Source of the DNA: a virus
Length of the DNA stretch: 39,604 bases
Virus record (IMG/VR): IMGVR_UViG_3300042465_003370
Span: 1-39,604 of that record
Reading direction: 5' to 3' (one strand)
Of the stretch, positions 1 to 5,506 are shown in pieces. How positions within the stretch are numbered: the first letter of the stretch is position 1; every line of letters starts with the position of its first letter. The position numbers and the translations under genes were made by a program. The notes under the pieces are model-generated. The model was not told the DNA's origin. It was given only the letters and a program-made list of their open reading frames with translations, and made no database searches.

Positions 1-127
1 GGGTTAACACAAAGTCCTTCATGTAGGCCGCTGCGGTGTCCTCTAAAAGATTCGAATTTATTTTTACAAATAGGTAACTACTTGAACCCTCAGGAAAAAA
101 CTTGCAGAATTGATTTTGCTCTAAAAA
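1..127. repeat. Terminal direct repeat, left copy (circular-genome overlap)
   Basis: Bases 1-127 are identical to 39478-39604. An exact 127-base overlap is what a de Bruijn assembler run at k=127 leaves on a closed circle, so this is most simply an assembly overlap and not a biological terminal repeat. The reading frame of the primase-helicase runs through the join without a break, which supports closure at 39,477 bp. Confidence 0.95.
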
Positions 128-1162
128 GAACTTGTAACGGTGTGGGCTTAGTTGGATTTTTCCTTTCTCATTATAAGTCCAAAAATCACTTATTGCCAGC
201 GTTTCACGAATCTGTTCGCTTACGTCCTCCGCTATTTCTTCGCTTATGCCTATTTCCTTAGCTATTGCCTTTACCGTTTTGCCAGCTCGAATTTGCTTTT
301 CAACCTGAGCGTGTGCGTTTTTGTCCTCCAAAAACTGCGTGCCGTGTTCACTTGTGTTTTTGTATGCAGATTTTACCACCTTTTGAATTTCCGTAAATGG
401 AAAATCCTTAACAGCAAACTGTGAAAGGTGTTGTTCACATACATCTTTTGGAACTCCAAAGCGATTAAGTGCAGATGCAAACACAAATAGATCCGCATTC
501 CTTCCCAAACCAGCCCCTTTCTTTTTACCTTCCCACCATCTGTGGATAGTTGAAATGATTATCGTATCACTCTTAACAGGAATTAAAGCGTGTGATACTC
601 CAATATCCGAAAGTTGCTTTTCTACTTTAATGTGCCAAATGTCCGCTTCCTTATTCACGTATAAATTTGGATCGTAGCTTTCATAGCATACACGGCTTAC
701 ATCGCTTGTACTTGTATCGAAATACTGGCACTCTTTAAAATGCTGTTCAAAAGCTTCAAAATACTCTTTATGGCCTATTGCATCCGTTGGCGGTATTCGA
801 ACCAATACTTTTAACCCGTTACCACTTGGCGAAGTGAATAGCGCAAAAGTATATTCCCAAGCTTGCAAGGTGTCGCGCCACGTGGTTAATGTGTCGGCAT
901 CTTCAAACCCATCAAAATCCAAACACATCAAACCGCTATGCTTTACCAAACCAGCAGCCGACCTATTTTGAAACGTGCCGCTAAAGCAAATGGAAGGCAA
1001 CCCCATCTTTAATTGATTGCGTACTTCCTTTTCGGGTTCTAACCTTATTTTGCTTAGTAGTTCTTTGCTTTTTCCGTTTTGAATCCTTGCCAGCGCAAAG
1101 TCAACTGACTTATTAAATCCCGTTGCTGTTGCCGTTATGTTTTTAAAAATTGTGATTGTCAT
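1..1162 (-). CDS. Primase-helicase, N-terminal part (VirE_N/BT4734-like primase domain); partial at window edge
   Basis: Starts at the ATG at 1162 and is still open at base 1. On the closed circle it continues at 39477 and ends at 38255, 795 codons in all (794 aa), exactly in frame. The N-terminal 180 residues look like the VirE_N/BT4734 archaeo-eukaryotic primase family: LDFD at about 81-84 supplies the catalytic acidic pair, followed by the family motif SPSGNGLK at about 111-118. A linker follows with a possible helix-turn-helix (AKEIGISEE). Together with the helicase half it would open the phage origin and prime synthesis. No DNA polymerase is seen, so the host polymerase is probably used. 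The upstream region carries the candidate origin. Family is firm; exact activity is inferred. Confidence 0.9.
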   Translation of the reverse strand, partial: MTITIFKNITATATGFNKSVDFALARIQNGKSKELLSKIRLEPEKEVRNQLKMGLPSICFSGTFQNRSAAGLVKHSGLMCLDFDGFEDADTLTTWRDTLQAWEYTFALFTSPSGNGLKVLVRIPPTDAIGHKEYFEAFEQHFKECQYFDTSTSDVSRVCYESYDPNLYVNKEADIWHIKVEKQLSDIGVSHALIPVKSDTIIISTIHRWWEGKKKGAGLGRNADLFVFASALNRFGVPKDVCEQHLSQFAVKDFPFTEIQKVVKSAYKNTSEHGTQFLEDKNAHAQVEKQIRAGKTVKAIAKEIGISEEIAEDVSEQIRETLAISDFWTYNEKGKIQLSPHRYKFFLEQNQFCKFFPEGSSSYLFVKINSNLLEDTAAAYMKDFVLT

Positions 1163-1241
1163 GCAATAGTTTGTTACTCTAAGTTACCCTTTTAGTTTGG
1201 GTAGTTAGACTGTTAATGAATATGTGAGTAGTGTAGAAAAG

Positions 1242-1289
1242 GAAAGCCTATCGGGTTCAGCGTAGCAGCGCGTTCCCCAATAGGCTTTC
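1242..1289 (-). other. Strong hairpin in the leader of the primase-helicase
   Basis: Arms 1242-1255 and about 1276-1289 form a 14-bp stem in minus-strand RNA (GAAAGCCTATTGGG with CCCGATAGGCTTTC), including one G-U pair that would be a mismatch in plus-strand RNA. The loop holds a smaller GCG/CGC helix. It lies 80 bases upstream of the ATG at 1162 and is followed by CTTTTC, too weak a tract for a convincing terminator. It may be a leader regulator, an attenuator or a single-strand initiation site. Confidence 0.6.
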
Positions 1290-1338
1290 AGAATGTCTTT
1301 TTACTTTAGTTAACCAATCTGCTACTTGGTGAACGGTG

Positions 1339-1346
1339 CGAAGATA
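1339..1346 (-). promoter_or_regulatory. Weak -7-like box upstream of the primase-helicase
   Basis: Minus strand TATCTTCG, one mismatch from the Bacteroidota -7 consensus TAnnTTTG. The context (GGTGC next to it) resembles the better box at 3402-3409. The TTACGCC repeats lie just upstream, where a regulator of this promoter would bind. No -33 TTG at the usual spacing is visible. Confidence 0.3.
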
Positions 1347-1368
1347 CAAATACTTTTTGAATTACATA

Positions 1369-1474
1369 CTTACGCCATAACTTTTTTTATTTACGCCATA
1401 TCTCCTTAGTGTAATTTGGATAAACCTGCGCTCAAACCTTTGCTGCTATTGGGTTACGCCGTATCTCCTTAGTG
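1369..1474. other. Candidate replication origin: iteron-like repeats
   Basis: A 21-bp sequence (TTACGCC, R, TATCTCCTTAGTG) occurs at 1391-1411 and 1454-1474 with one mismatch, start to start 63 bp, about six helical turns. The core TTACGCC(A/G)TA also occurs at 1370-1379, and an inverted GGCGTAA at 1567-1573. Between the long copies, TTTGGATAA (1415-1423) is the reverse complement of a DnaA box with one mismatch, and a T-rich stretch lies at 1381-1392. The block sits directly upstream of the primase-helicase and one gene away from a DnaA-domain-IV protein. An operator array is the main alternative. Confidence 0.5.
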
Positions 1475-1576
1475 AAACCCCGATTTCAAAACGCGTGTAA
1501 AATTCAAAAAGGCTTAAAATAAATGAGAGAGAGAGTAGGGAAATAAAAGATAAGGCGCAAAGATGTGGCGTAAAGG

Positions 1577-1612
1577 CATAAAAAAAGCCCTCACAACTAA
1601 ATGCAAGGGCTT
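1577..1612 (-). terminator. Rho-independent terminator after the C5-methylase operon
   Basis: On the minus strand, AAGCCCT and AGGGCTT (1606-1612 and 1585-1591) form a 7-bp stem with a 14-base loop, followed immediately by a run of T residues. It begins 22 bases after the stop codon of the gene at 1634-2293, and it separates that operon from the primase-helicase transcript. Confidence 0.85.
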
Positions 1613-1633
1613 CTTTCAATCGTTCGGTTTGGG

Positions 1634-2293
1634 TCATTGCCATTGTGCTACCATTGCTTTTGCTATTCCTGGAAATGTCTTAGAACGAAATTCAGCACGC
1701 ATATCAAGGTCTTTAATTTTTGCGGCTTCAATCATACTCCATGCAGGGTATTTCTTGCCCGTTTTAGTGGTGTAAAATTCGGGTTCTACTACTGTTGAAG
1801 TATTGAACATATCACTTTCCTTTTGCCATTTCAACAAAGGCAAACCGCGAAGCCATAAGCAAGTCGCTTTCGTTGCTGGGTCGCCAAAATAATACGGGTG
1901 TATAATTTGGTCGGGCTTTCTAAATACGCTACTCATGCAGCCTATCGGGTTTTCTATTGCCAACTTAGGAATGCTACAATTCCAAATACGCATAAAAAAG
2001 TCTATTGATTCATTTCGTGCCTGGCGTCTTTCTTCGCCTACTAATCTACCGCTGACCCTCTTTGGCTGGTCTTTGAGCCACTTATTAGCTGTAACGGTTA
2101 AGAACGTGCAAGGCGGATGCATGACGCCTAATTCGGGTTTAATTAACTCAATAGCTTCAAATAAATCCATTTGCAAATGCCATTCGCTGTTAATTTTTGC
2201 AGGCTTCAAATCGCAGCTATAACATTCGTGTCCTGCTTGCCGATAAAGCTCTGTTAGCGTTTGGCTTTCTTCGCACCCAATTAAGATTTTCAT
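1634..2293 (-). CDS. C5-cytosine DNA methyltransferase-like protein
   Basis: 219 aa. The Rossmann start ILIGCEESQ (about 4-11) takes the place of the usual FxGxGG motif I. HPPC (59-62) holds the catalytic-cysteine PPC motif IV, and IENP (113-116) matches motif VI. The C-terminal FPGIAKAM resembles motif X. The protein is about half the length of a full C5 methylase and has little room for a target-recognition domain, as in many short phage members. Activity is therefore uncertain: it may modify phage DNA for protection against host restriction or be a degenerate paralogue. It overlaps the upstream 60-aa gene by four bases and is the last gene before the terminator. No partner restriction nuclease is present. 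Confidence 0.82.
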   Translation of the reverse strand: MKILIGCEESQTLTELYRQAGHECYSCDLKPAKINSEWHLQMDLFEAIELIKPELGVMHPPCTFLTVTANKWLKDQPKRVSGRLVGEERRQARNESIDFFMRIWNCSIPKLAIENPIGCMSSVFRKPDQIIHPYYFGDPATKATCLWLRGLPLLKWQKESDMFNTSTVVEPEFYTTKTGKKYPAWSMIEAAKIKDLDMRAEFRSKTFPGIAKAMVAQWQ

Positions 2294-2472
2294 CTCACAA
2301 TAGTATATAAATTTCCATCCTTAGTAACTGGTAACTTCTTCAACTCATTCTCGATTACGCTATCGCTCCACTTCTTGCGTTGTTGTATTCGGCTAACGTG
2401 GGCTTGTAAGTCGACAACGGAGTAGCTGCCTTGAAGGAGTAGGGCTCGGATTATTTCTGCTCTATCTCCCAT
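2290..2472 (-). CDS. Small winged-helix-like protein, 60 aa
   Basis: Not recognised by family. The sequence looks like a compact winged helix: helix AEIIRALLLQ (5-14), SVVDLQAHV (18-26), a third helix VIENELKKL (39-47), then a short beta hairpin KDGNLYTIV. It overlaps the DnaA-like gene by 22 bases and the C5-methylase gene by four, so it belongs to the same early operon. A DNA-binding role is plausible but rests only on predicted secondary structure. Confidence 0.6.
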   Translation of the reverse strand: MGDRAEIIRALLLQGSYSVVDLQAHVSRIQQRKKWSDSVIENELKKLPVTKDGNLYTIVR

Positions 2473-2822
2473 TGTTTCGCCATCTCTAATATGGTTTCAA
2501 TTTGCTCTTTGTACTTTGGCTCTATTGATATGTATGCCCTCGCTTGCCGTACGTTGTGAATAACCGTGCTGTGGTTTCTGTTCAGTAGCCTACCCATTTC
2601 CAAGTACGTAGACTGGTTGATGTAGGTGTAGATTACGTAGGCTATTTGTTCCCGACATTTTACAACATGAGGAAGGTTCGACTTTCTTGTTATCTGCTCC
2701 CACTCAATTTGGTGGACTTGCATGGCCGCAATACATAGCCCCTCAACGCTTACATCGGGTAGGAATTTGCGCTCGGATAGCCGTTGTTTAATGGCTGCCA
2801 GTTGTTCTGCTGTCATCTTCAT
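2451..2822 (-). CDS. Stand-alone DnaA domain IV-like DNA-binding protein
   Basis: 123 aa. Residues about 21-100 resemble the C-terminal DNA-binding domain of the replication initiator DnaA. The signature RNHSTVIHNVRQA (82-94) corresponds to the DnaA RDHTTV-H-A motif that reads the major groove of the DnaA box. The AAA+ ATPase domain is absent, so it can bind but not hydrolyse ATP or unwind on its own. Short phage and plasmid proteins of this kind are known; likely roles are marking the phage origin or diverting host DnaA. It overlaps the preceding 87-aa gene (ATGA). The candidate origin at 1369-1474 lies about 1 kb downstream. Family confident, role inferred. Confidence 0.8.
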   Translation of the reverse strand: MKMTAEQLAAIKQRLSERKFLPDVSVEGLCIAAMQVHQIEWEQITRKSNLPHVVKCREQIAYVIYTYINQSTYLEMGRLLNRNHSTVIHNVRQARAYISIEPKYKEQIETILEMAKQWEIEQK

Positions 2823-3082
2823 TTTGCGCTTACAATTACAGGCGTTTGAAGAATTACAAAGTGCGCCCCGTTTTCAATCGTTAGGCTGTACGTGCGCCCG
2901 TTCCAATGGCTTTCCACTTGCAAAGCGCGTGCAAGTTCGCCCAGCGTGGTCTTGTCGCATTCGATGTGAGCGGAGGTGTCTGCTTGCAAACGCACCGCTG
3001 CAATTTGTCCTTTTAGTTTTGACAATTCGCTAAGGTTTGGCGTGTCAATTAAAGCGGTTTCGAGTTGGGATAGTGTGGTCAT
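2819..3082 (-). CDS. Hypothetical protein, 87 aa, first gene of an early operon
   Basis: No family recognised. The N-terminal half (1-37) is predicted helical and leucine-rich. The C-terminal part (45-80) alternates as strands: GELARALQV, RTYSLTIENGAHFVILQ. There is no signal peptide or membrane segment. It follows a copy of the repeated promoter module (3083-3177), so it should be the first gene of the operon that includes the DnaA-like protein, the 60-aa protein and the C5-methylase. Its stop overlaps the next start. Confidence 0.7.
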   Translation of the reverse strand: MTTLSQLETALIDTPNLSELSKLKGQIAAVRLQADTSAHIECDKTTLGELARALQVESHWNGRTYSLTIENGAHFVILQTPVIVSAK

Positions 3083-3177
3083 CGTAGTTTGGTTTTGTGG
3101 TTATTTGATAGGACAAAAGTACAAAGCGTTTTCTATGAAAATAGCATAAAAATTACAAATGTGAAAATAAATTTTAG
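3083..3177 (-). promoter_or_regulatory. Early promoter module, copy C
   Basis: Minus strand: -7 box TACTTTTG (3114-3121, preceded by TG) fits TAnnTTTG. About 34 bases further upstream is TTTGTAATTTTT, preceded by TTTATTTTC, and ATAGAAAA lies midway. The leader contains CAAATAACCACAA before the start at 3082. The same elements in the same order occur at 34080-34151 and 36536-36620. The upstream TTTG is too distant for a standard -33 box, so it may be an activator or repressor site. Confidence 0.6.
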
Positions 3178-3187
3178 GAATTAACAA
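3175..3187 (-). repeat. 13-bp direct repeat, copy 1
   Basis: Minus strand TTGTTAATTCCTA, identical to 3253-3265, 78 bp start to start. This copy borders promoter module C. The other directly follows the large hairpin of the RNA candidate. It may be a binding site. Confidence 0.5.
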
Positions 3188-3252
3188 TACCATTCCGAAA
3201 CACTTAACAGAAACAGGGCTAAGTAGTTGAAGTATAGTGCGGTTCGAATAGG

Positions 3253-3265
3253 TAGGAATTAACAA
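3253..3265 (-). repeat. 13-bp direct repeat, copy 2
   Basis: Second copy of TTGTTAATTCCTA. It supplies the T-rich tail after the 13-bp hairpin at 3267-3303, so it may also serve in termination of the RNA candidate. Confidence 0.5.
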
Positions 3266-3395
3266 AGCCAGCCGCAAGGATAACCACAAACCTCACGACT
3301 GGCTAAATGTTGCCGATTGGGGACGCCCCAGTCCAATGCAACGGTAAACGACCCATGACTGGTACGCAGTTCTAACGGTATGCGTTCGGCTACTG
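3253..3395 (-). ncRNA. Candidate structured non-coding RNA
   Basis: Between a promoter box (3402-3409) and a TTTGTT tail there is no convincing ORF but much pairing in minus-strand RNA. The main helix (3291-3303 with 3267-3279) has 13 consecutive pairs, three of them G-U pairs that would be A-C mismatches on the plus strand, and an 11-base loop. Others: 3381-3385 with 3364-3368; 3357-3362 with 3328-3333 (CCAGTC/GACTGG); 3338-3342 with 3309-3313 (GTTGC/GCAAC), enclosing 3326-3329 with 3319-3322. The last two helices cross, giving a pseudoknot or a switch. It could be a regulatory RNA or a leader of the downstream operon. No known RNA family was recognised. Confidence 0.5.
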
Positions 3396-3401
3396 TTGGT
3401 G

Positions 3402-3409
3402 CAAAGATA
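3402..3409 (-). promoter_or_regulatory. Promoter -7 box for the RNA candidate
   Basis: Minus strand TATCTTTG is an exact match to the Bacteroidota TAnnTTTG box. Transcription would start near 3395, at the head of the structured region. One arm of the first palindrome ends six bases upstream, where a bound repressor would block polymerase. No clear -33 TTG is present at 19-21 bases. Confidence 0.5.
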
Positions 3410-3415
3410 GTAAAC

Positions 3416-3466
3416 GTAAGCCTATGAACTTACTTCTTAGCCAAATAAGTAAGCCTATACACTTAC
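3416..3466. promoter_or_regulatory. Tandem palindromic operators
   Basis: Two 18-bp sites, GTAAGCCTATGAACTTAC (3416-3433) and GTAAGCCTATACACTTAC (3449-3466), share GTAAGCCTAT and CTTAC. Each has perfect GTAAG/CTTAC arms, and they start 33 bp apart, about three helical turns. The first abuts the promoter box at 3402-3409. This is the classic form of a dimeric regulator site in duplicate. The binding protein is not identified here and could be host- or phage-encoded. Confidence 0.65.
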
Positions 3467-3474
3467 TATTTAAC

Positions 3475-3493
3475 CGTCCGAAATTAGCGGACG
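3475..3493 (-). terminator. Hairpin at the end of the 63-aa gene (possible weak terminator)
   Basis: Minus strand CGTCCG (3493-3488) and CGGACG (3480-3475) form a 6-bp stem with a 7-base loop that contains the TAA stop of the gene at 3484-3675. It is followed by GTTAAAT and not a true T run. It marks the end of the late operon, so partial termination or 3'-end protection is plausible. Confidence 0.4.
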
Positions 3494-3675
3494 TTTGAAT
3501 CGTTTGAAAAGATAGGATTGCCATCTACATCCAACGGTGGGTAATGCCTTAGACACCTTCGCGCCCGTTCCTTTAATTGCTTAACGGTCTTTGGTCGCGT
3601 ACTTGTAGTTAGCAAGTCGAGCATAAACTCACGTGTCATTAACAAAGATGCGTGCTGCTCATGGCGTAGGCTCAT
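3484..3675 (-). CDS. Hypothetical protein, 63 aa
   Basis: No family recognised. Mostly helical and basic: helix about 2-27, then KTVKQLKERARRCLRHYPP (29-47), ending in a short polar tail. There is no membrane segment. It overlaps the metallophosphoesterase gene by four bases (ATGA) and is the last gene of the long late transcript before the intergenic control region. Its stop codon lies inside a small hairpin. Confidence 0.6.
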   Translation of the reverse strand: MSLRHEQHASLLMTREFMLDLLTTSTRPKTVKQLKERARRCLRHYPPLDVDGNPIFSNDSNVR

Positions 3676-4694
3676 CGAATCTTCCCCTTAATAATAGTAT
3701 GGTTGTGAACTGTAAACCCGTTATCCTGTTCACGCTCGGCATAGGCAAAGCCTAAGTTCCATTTATTTATGGGCATATAAGCTGGGTGCAGCTCACATAG
3801 GCAGCCAGTTGACCACGTGTTGACCACATGGCCGTTCATGCTTGGTTCTACGTGACTGCTTGTTTGGTGATTGTGGCCAGCGATGCAATTTTCTTTTCCC
3901 CTCATGTATAGCCCACGTGCTGGGTTTACGGGGCTAAATACCGACTTGCCAAATTCGTGGCCGTGCATAATGTTTAGATTGCCAAATTTGATAATGCGTT
4001 TATCGTCTATAAGTTCCACGCCAATCTCGCCAAACTTCAAAAGAACGTCCATCCTAAATTCGGCAACGTCCAAAAGTTCGGGCGCTTTAATCCTCAAATA
4101 GCGTTCGTACCTTTCTTCGTGGTTGCCTAATTTGTAGTAAATAGGAACTCCGTCAAACTCTTTGCGAAGTATTTTTAGGAACTCGCGACCCATTTCTAAC
4201 TCTGCTGAAAACCGCCTTTTACGTGGATCCTTTTCGAAAGTAGACAGCCCGTAAAAATCGAGAATGTCACCGTTTAACATTATGCCGTTTACGTTGCGTT
4301 CCTTGCCATATTGCAACGCCAACGTGATAGCGTTAATGTTATGGTAAGGAATGTGAATATCGGATAGGATAAGTAACCGCGTAACGGATGGCGGTATTAC
4401 GTATGGCTCCCATTCTAATTCATCCGTTTCGGGAAGGAAAAACGGATTCGGTATTCCCATTGCATTGGCAAAGCTTGCCGCCTGTGGTTTTTCTCCCATG
4501 TGTGTTTGTTTTCTATTTTTTGAACCAATTTGCCCGCGATAATATCGAACGCAAGAACGCGCACTATCAATACTGTTAAACAACTCTGGAAAGTCTGAAA
4601 ATAGTTTCTTCGCTAAAGTTGCCGAAGGTAAGTCGGGAAAACGCATCAACGCTTCATTAACCGTAATGCCAATAAGCGTTTTATCTTTTGACAT
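3672..4694 (-). CDS. Calcineurin-like metallophosphoesterase with N-terminal helical domain
   Basis: 340 aa. The C-terminal two thirds carry the full metallophosphoesterase motif series: DIH (112-114), GDILD (142-146), GNHE (190-193), MHGHE (243-247) and GHNH (273-276), so two metal ions can be bound and the enzyme is expected to be active on a phosphoester. Residues 1-65 look like a small helical, possibly helix-turn-helix-like, domain. Substrate is unknown; phage relatives have been linked to nucleotide or RNA-end processing. It has no signal peptide, so it acts in the cytoplasm. It starts on the last base of the upstream stop (TAATG) and lies just after the holin-like genes, a late position that is unusual for a nucleic-acid enzyme. 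Confidence 0.88.
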   Translation of the reverse strand: MSKDKTLIGITVNEALMRFPDLPSATLAKKLFSDFPELFNSIDSARSCVRYYRGQIGSKNRKQTHMGEKPQAASFANAMGIPNPFFLPETDELEWEPYVIPPSVTRLLILSDIHIPYHNINAITLALQYGKERNVNGIMLNGDILDFYGLSTFEKDPRKRRFSAELEMGREFLKILRKEFDGVPIYYKLGNHEERYERYLRIKAPELLDVAEFRMDVLLKFGEIGVELIDDKRIIKFGNLNIMHGHEFGKSVFSPVNPARGLYMRGKENCIAGHNHQTSSHVEPSMNGHVVNTWSTGCLCELHPAYMPINKWNLGFAYAEREQDNGFTVHNHTIIKGKIR

Positions 4695-4807
4695 TAACGC
4701 CCTTGCCCCCTGTACGCTTTAAAGCCTTTCGCCCGATACTTACTATGCCTACGCAATTTGCGCTTAACACGGGGCTTAAATTTGCCCCCTACGATGATCT
4801 TTGCCAT
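4694..4807 (-). CDS. Tiny, very basic protein, 37 aa
   Basis: Too short for routine calling. ATG at 4807 shares its A with the upstream stop (TAATG), and its own TAA shares a base with the metallophosphoesterase start, so it fills the gap exactly. The product is about 40 per cent Lys/Arg, with clusters such as KFKPRVKRKLRRHSKYRAK, and has no acidic residues. It resembles small nucleic-acid-binding or packaged basic peptides, but no family is recognised. The perfect coupling on both sides is the main support. Confidence 0.65.
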   Translation of the reverse strand: MAKIIVGGKFKPRVKRKLRRHSKYRAKGFKAYRGQGR

Positions 4808-5133
4808 TAGTCTGCTTTAATGTGTTTCCTAATAATCGTCTCCATTCGTATCATTTCGTTCCGAAGGCCATCAACTTTCACCTCCAAACCCTTGCGACCT
4901 TCCTCACATTCGCGGTGCAGTTGCCTTGTTTCGCTTAGACTTTCTTTGATGTCGGCCATCTCGCCCTTGGTAAACTCGTTGGCTTCTTTGTATTGCGTAA
5001 TTAAGCCTTTCACTTCTTCAAGTTGCTGGTTTTTACCCAATCGAATACCGCCCCAAACACCACTACCAAGCCCTCCGATGGCTGTTAATATCGCTGCAAT
5101 TCCCTCTCCTTCCATAGCTTTAAAGTGTTCCAT
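4807..5133 (-). CDS. Membrane-anchored coiled-coil protein (holin- or spanin-like)
   Basis: 108 aa from the ATG at 5133, which overlaps the holin-like gene by 14 bases, the same spacing seen at the preceding junction. A longer in-frame start at 5172 would overlap far more and is less likely. Residues about 8-28 (glycine-rich, GIAAILTAIGGLGSG) can span a membrane. Residues about 35-105 are charged and heptad-like, ending in IRKHIKAD. The layout (one membrane segment then a coiled coil) recalls inner-membrane spanins or phage haemolysin-XhlA-like proteins that assist holins. Position next to the holin supports a role in lysis; no biochemical motif proves it. Confidence 0.65.
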   Translation of the reverse strand: MEHFKAMEGEGIAAILTAIGGLGSGVWGGIRLGKNQQLEEVKGLITQYKEANEFTKGEMADIKESLSETRQLHRECEEGRKGLEVKVDGLRNEMIRMETIIRKHIKAD

Positions 5134-5347
5134 TTCGTTTGTCTTTGTCGGCAGAACCCTGTGAGCTACCAAAGTAATATGATGCTACGCTTGTAACGAT
5201 GCCAAAGGCAAACCCGATGGCTGTGTCGATTGTCCGCTGGTTCTCCGTTGGTATGGTTAAGAATGAAGCCGCAAAAACGTAACCCATCGCGCTAATGTAC
5301 ACCACGAAAGCAAGTATTAAGCGAATGTAGTGGCTACTGAATTTCAT
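5120..5347 (-). CDS. Putative holin, 75 aa
   Basis: Start chosen at the ATG at 5347, because the in-frame region upstream overlaps the 56-aa gene that ends at 5334. Two hydrophobic segments are seen: about 8-28 (RLILAFVVYISAMGYVFAA) and about 43-62 (AIGFAFGIVTSVASYYFG). They are followed by the polar tail SSQGSADKDKR, a pattern common in small phage holins. Expected role: timed permeabilisation of the inner membrane. The gene follows the fibre gene and a 56-aa gene and precedes a coiled-coil membrane protein, consistent with a late lysis block. Confidence 0.7.
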   Translation of the reverse strand: MKFSSHYIRLILAFVVYISAMGYVFAASFLTIPTENQRTIDTAIGFAFGIVTSVASYYFGSSQGSADKDKRNGTL

Positions 5348-5504
5348 TTGGAACTGGATATAAGGCATCCCACCACGCAGGCGGGTCGCTGTTAAATTCC
5401 CACCCGTTAATAGGTGACTGTCCAGCATCTGCCGCTGTTATTTCTGTGCCATCGGGGAAAGTAATCGTGTAGCCCCTCGCCTGTTGTTCTTCGTTATACC
5501 ACAT
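5334..5504 (-). CDS. Hypothetical protein, 56 aa, tryptophan-rich
   Basis: An unlisted short gene: ATG at 5504, two bases after the fibre stop at 5507, TAG at 5334, overlapping the holin start by 14 bases. The product is acidic and rich in Trp (GW, PPAWW) with a DGTE turn. No family recognised. Small Trp-rich proteins directly after a fibre gene can be fibre-associated or assembly factors, which is only an inference from position. Its presence explains why the longer holin start at 5428 is wrong. Confidence 0.65.
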   Translation of the reverse strand: MWYNEEQQARGYTITFPDGTEITAADAGQSPINGWEFNSDPPAWWDALYPVPNEIQ

Positions 5505-5506
5505 CG

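Noticed and set aside
152-424. 90-aa plus-strand ORF near the left edge
   Set aside because: Opposite the primase coding frame, which is open through the window end and across the circle.
541-549. TGTGGATAG, one mismatch from a DnaA box
   Set aside because: Isolated and inside the primase coding sequence; a chance match is likely.
1524-1536. GAGAGAGAGAG microsatellite
   Set aside because: Short simple repeat in a non-coding gap with no further structure.
1446-1643. 65-aa minus-strand ORF after the C5-methylase
   Set aside because: It is crossed by a strong terminator and the candidate origin repeats, and its composition is not protein-like.
3241-3265. GGTTCGAAT, a possible tRNA T-loop
   Set aside because: No acceptor, anticodon or D arms can be paired around it. 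No other tRNA-like cloverleaf was seen.
3101-3289. 62-aa minus-strand ORF in the intergenic gap
   Set aside because: Lies over the promoter module and the RNA hairpin; no domain and no coupling to neighbours.
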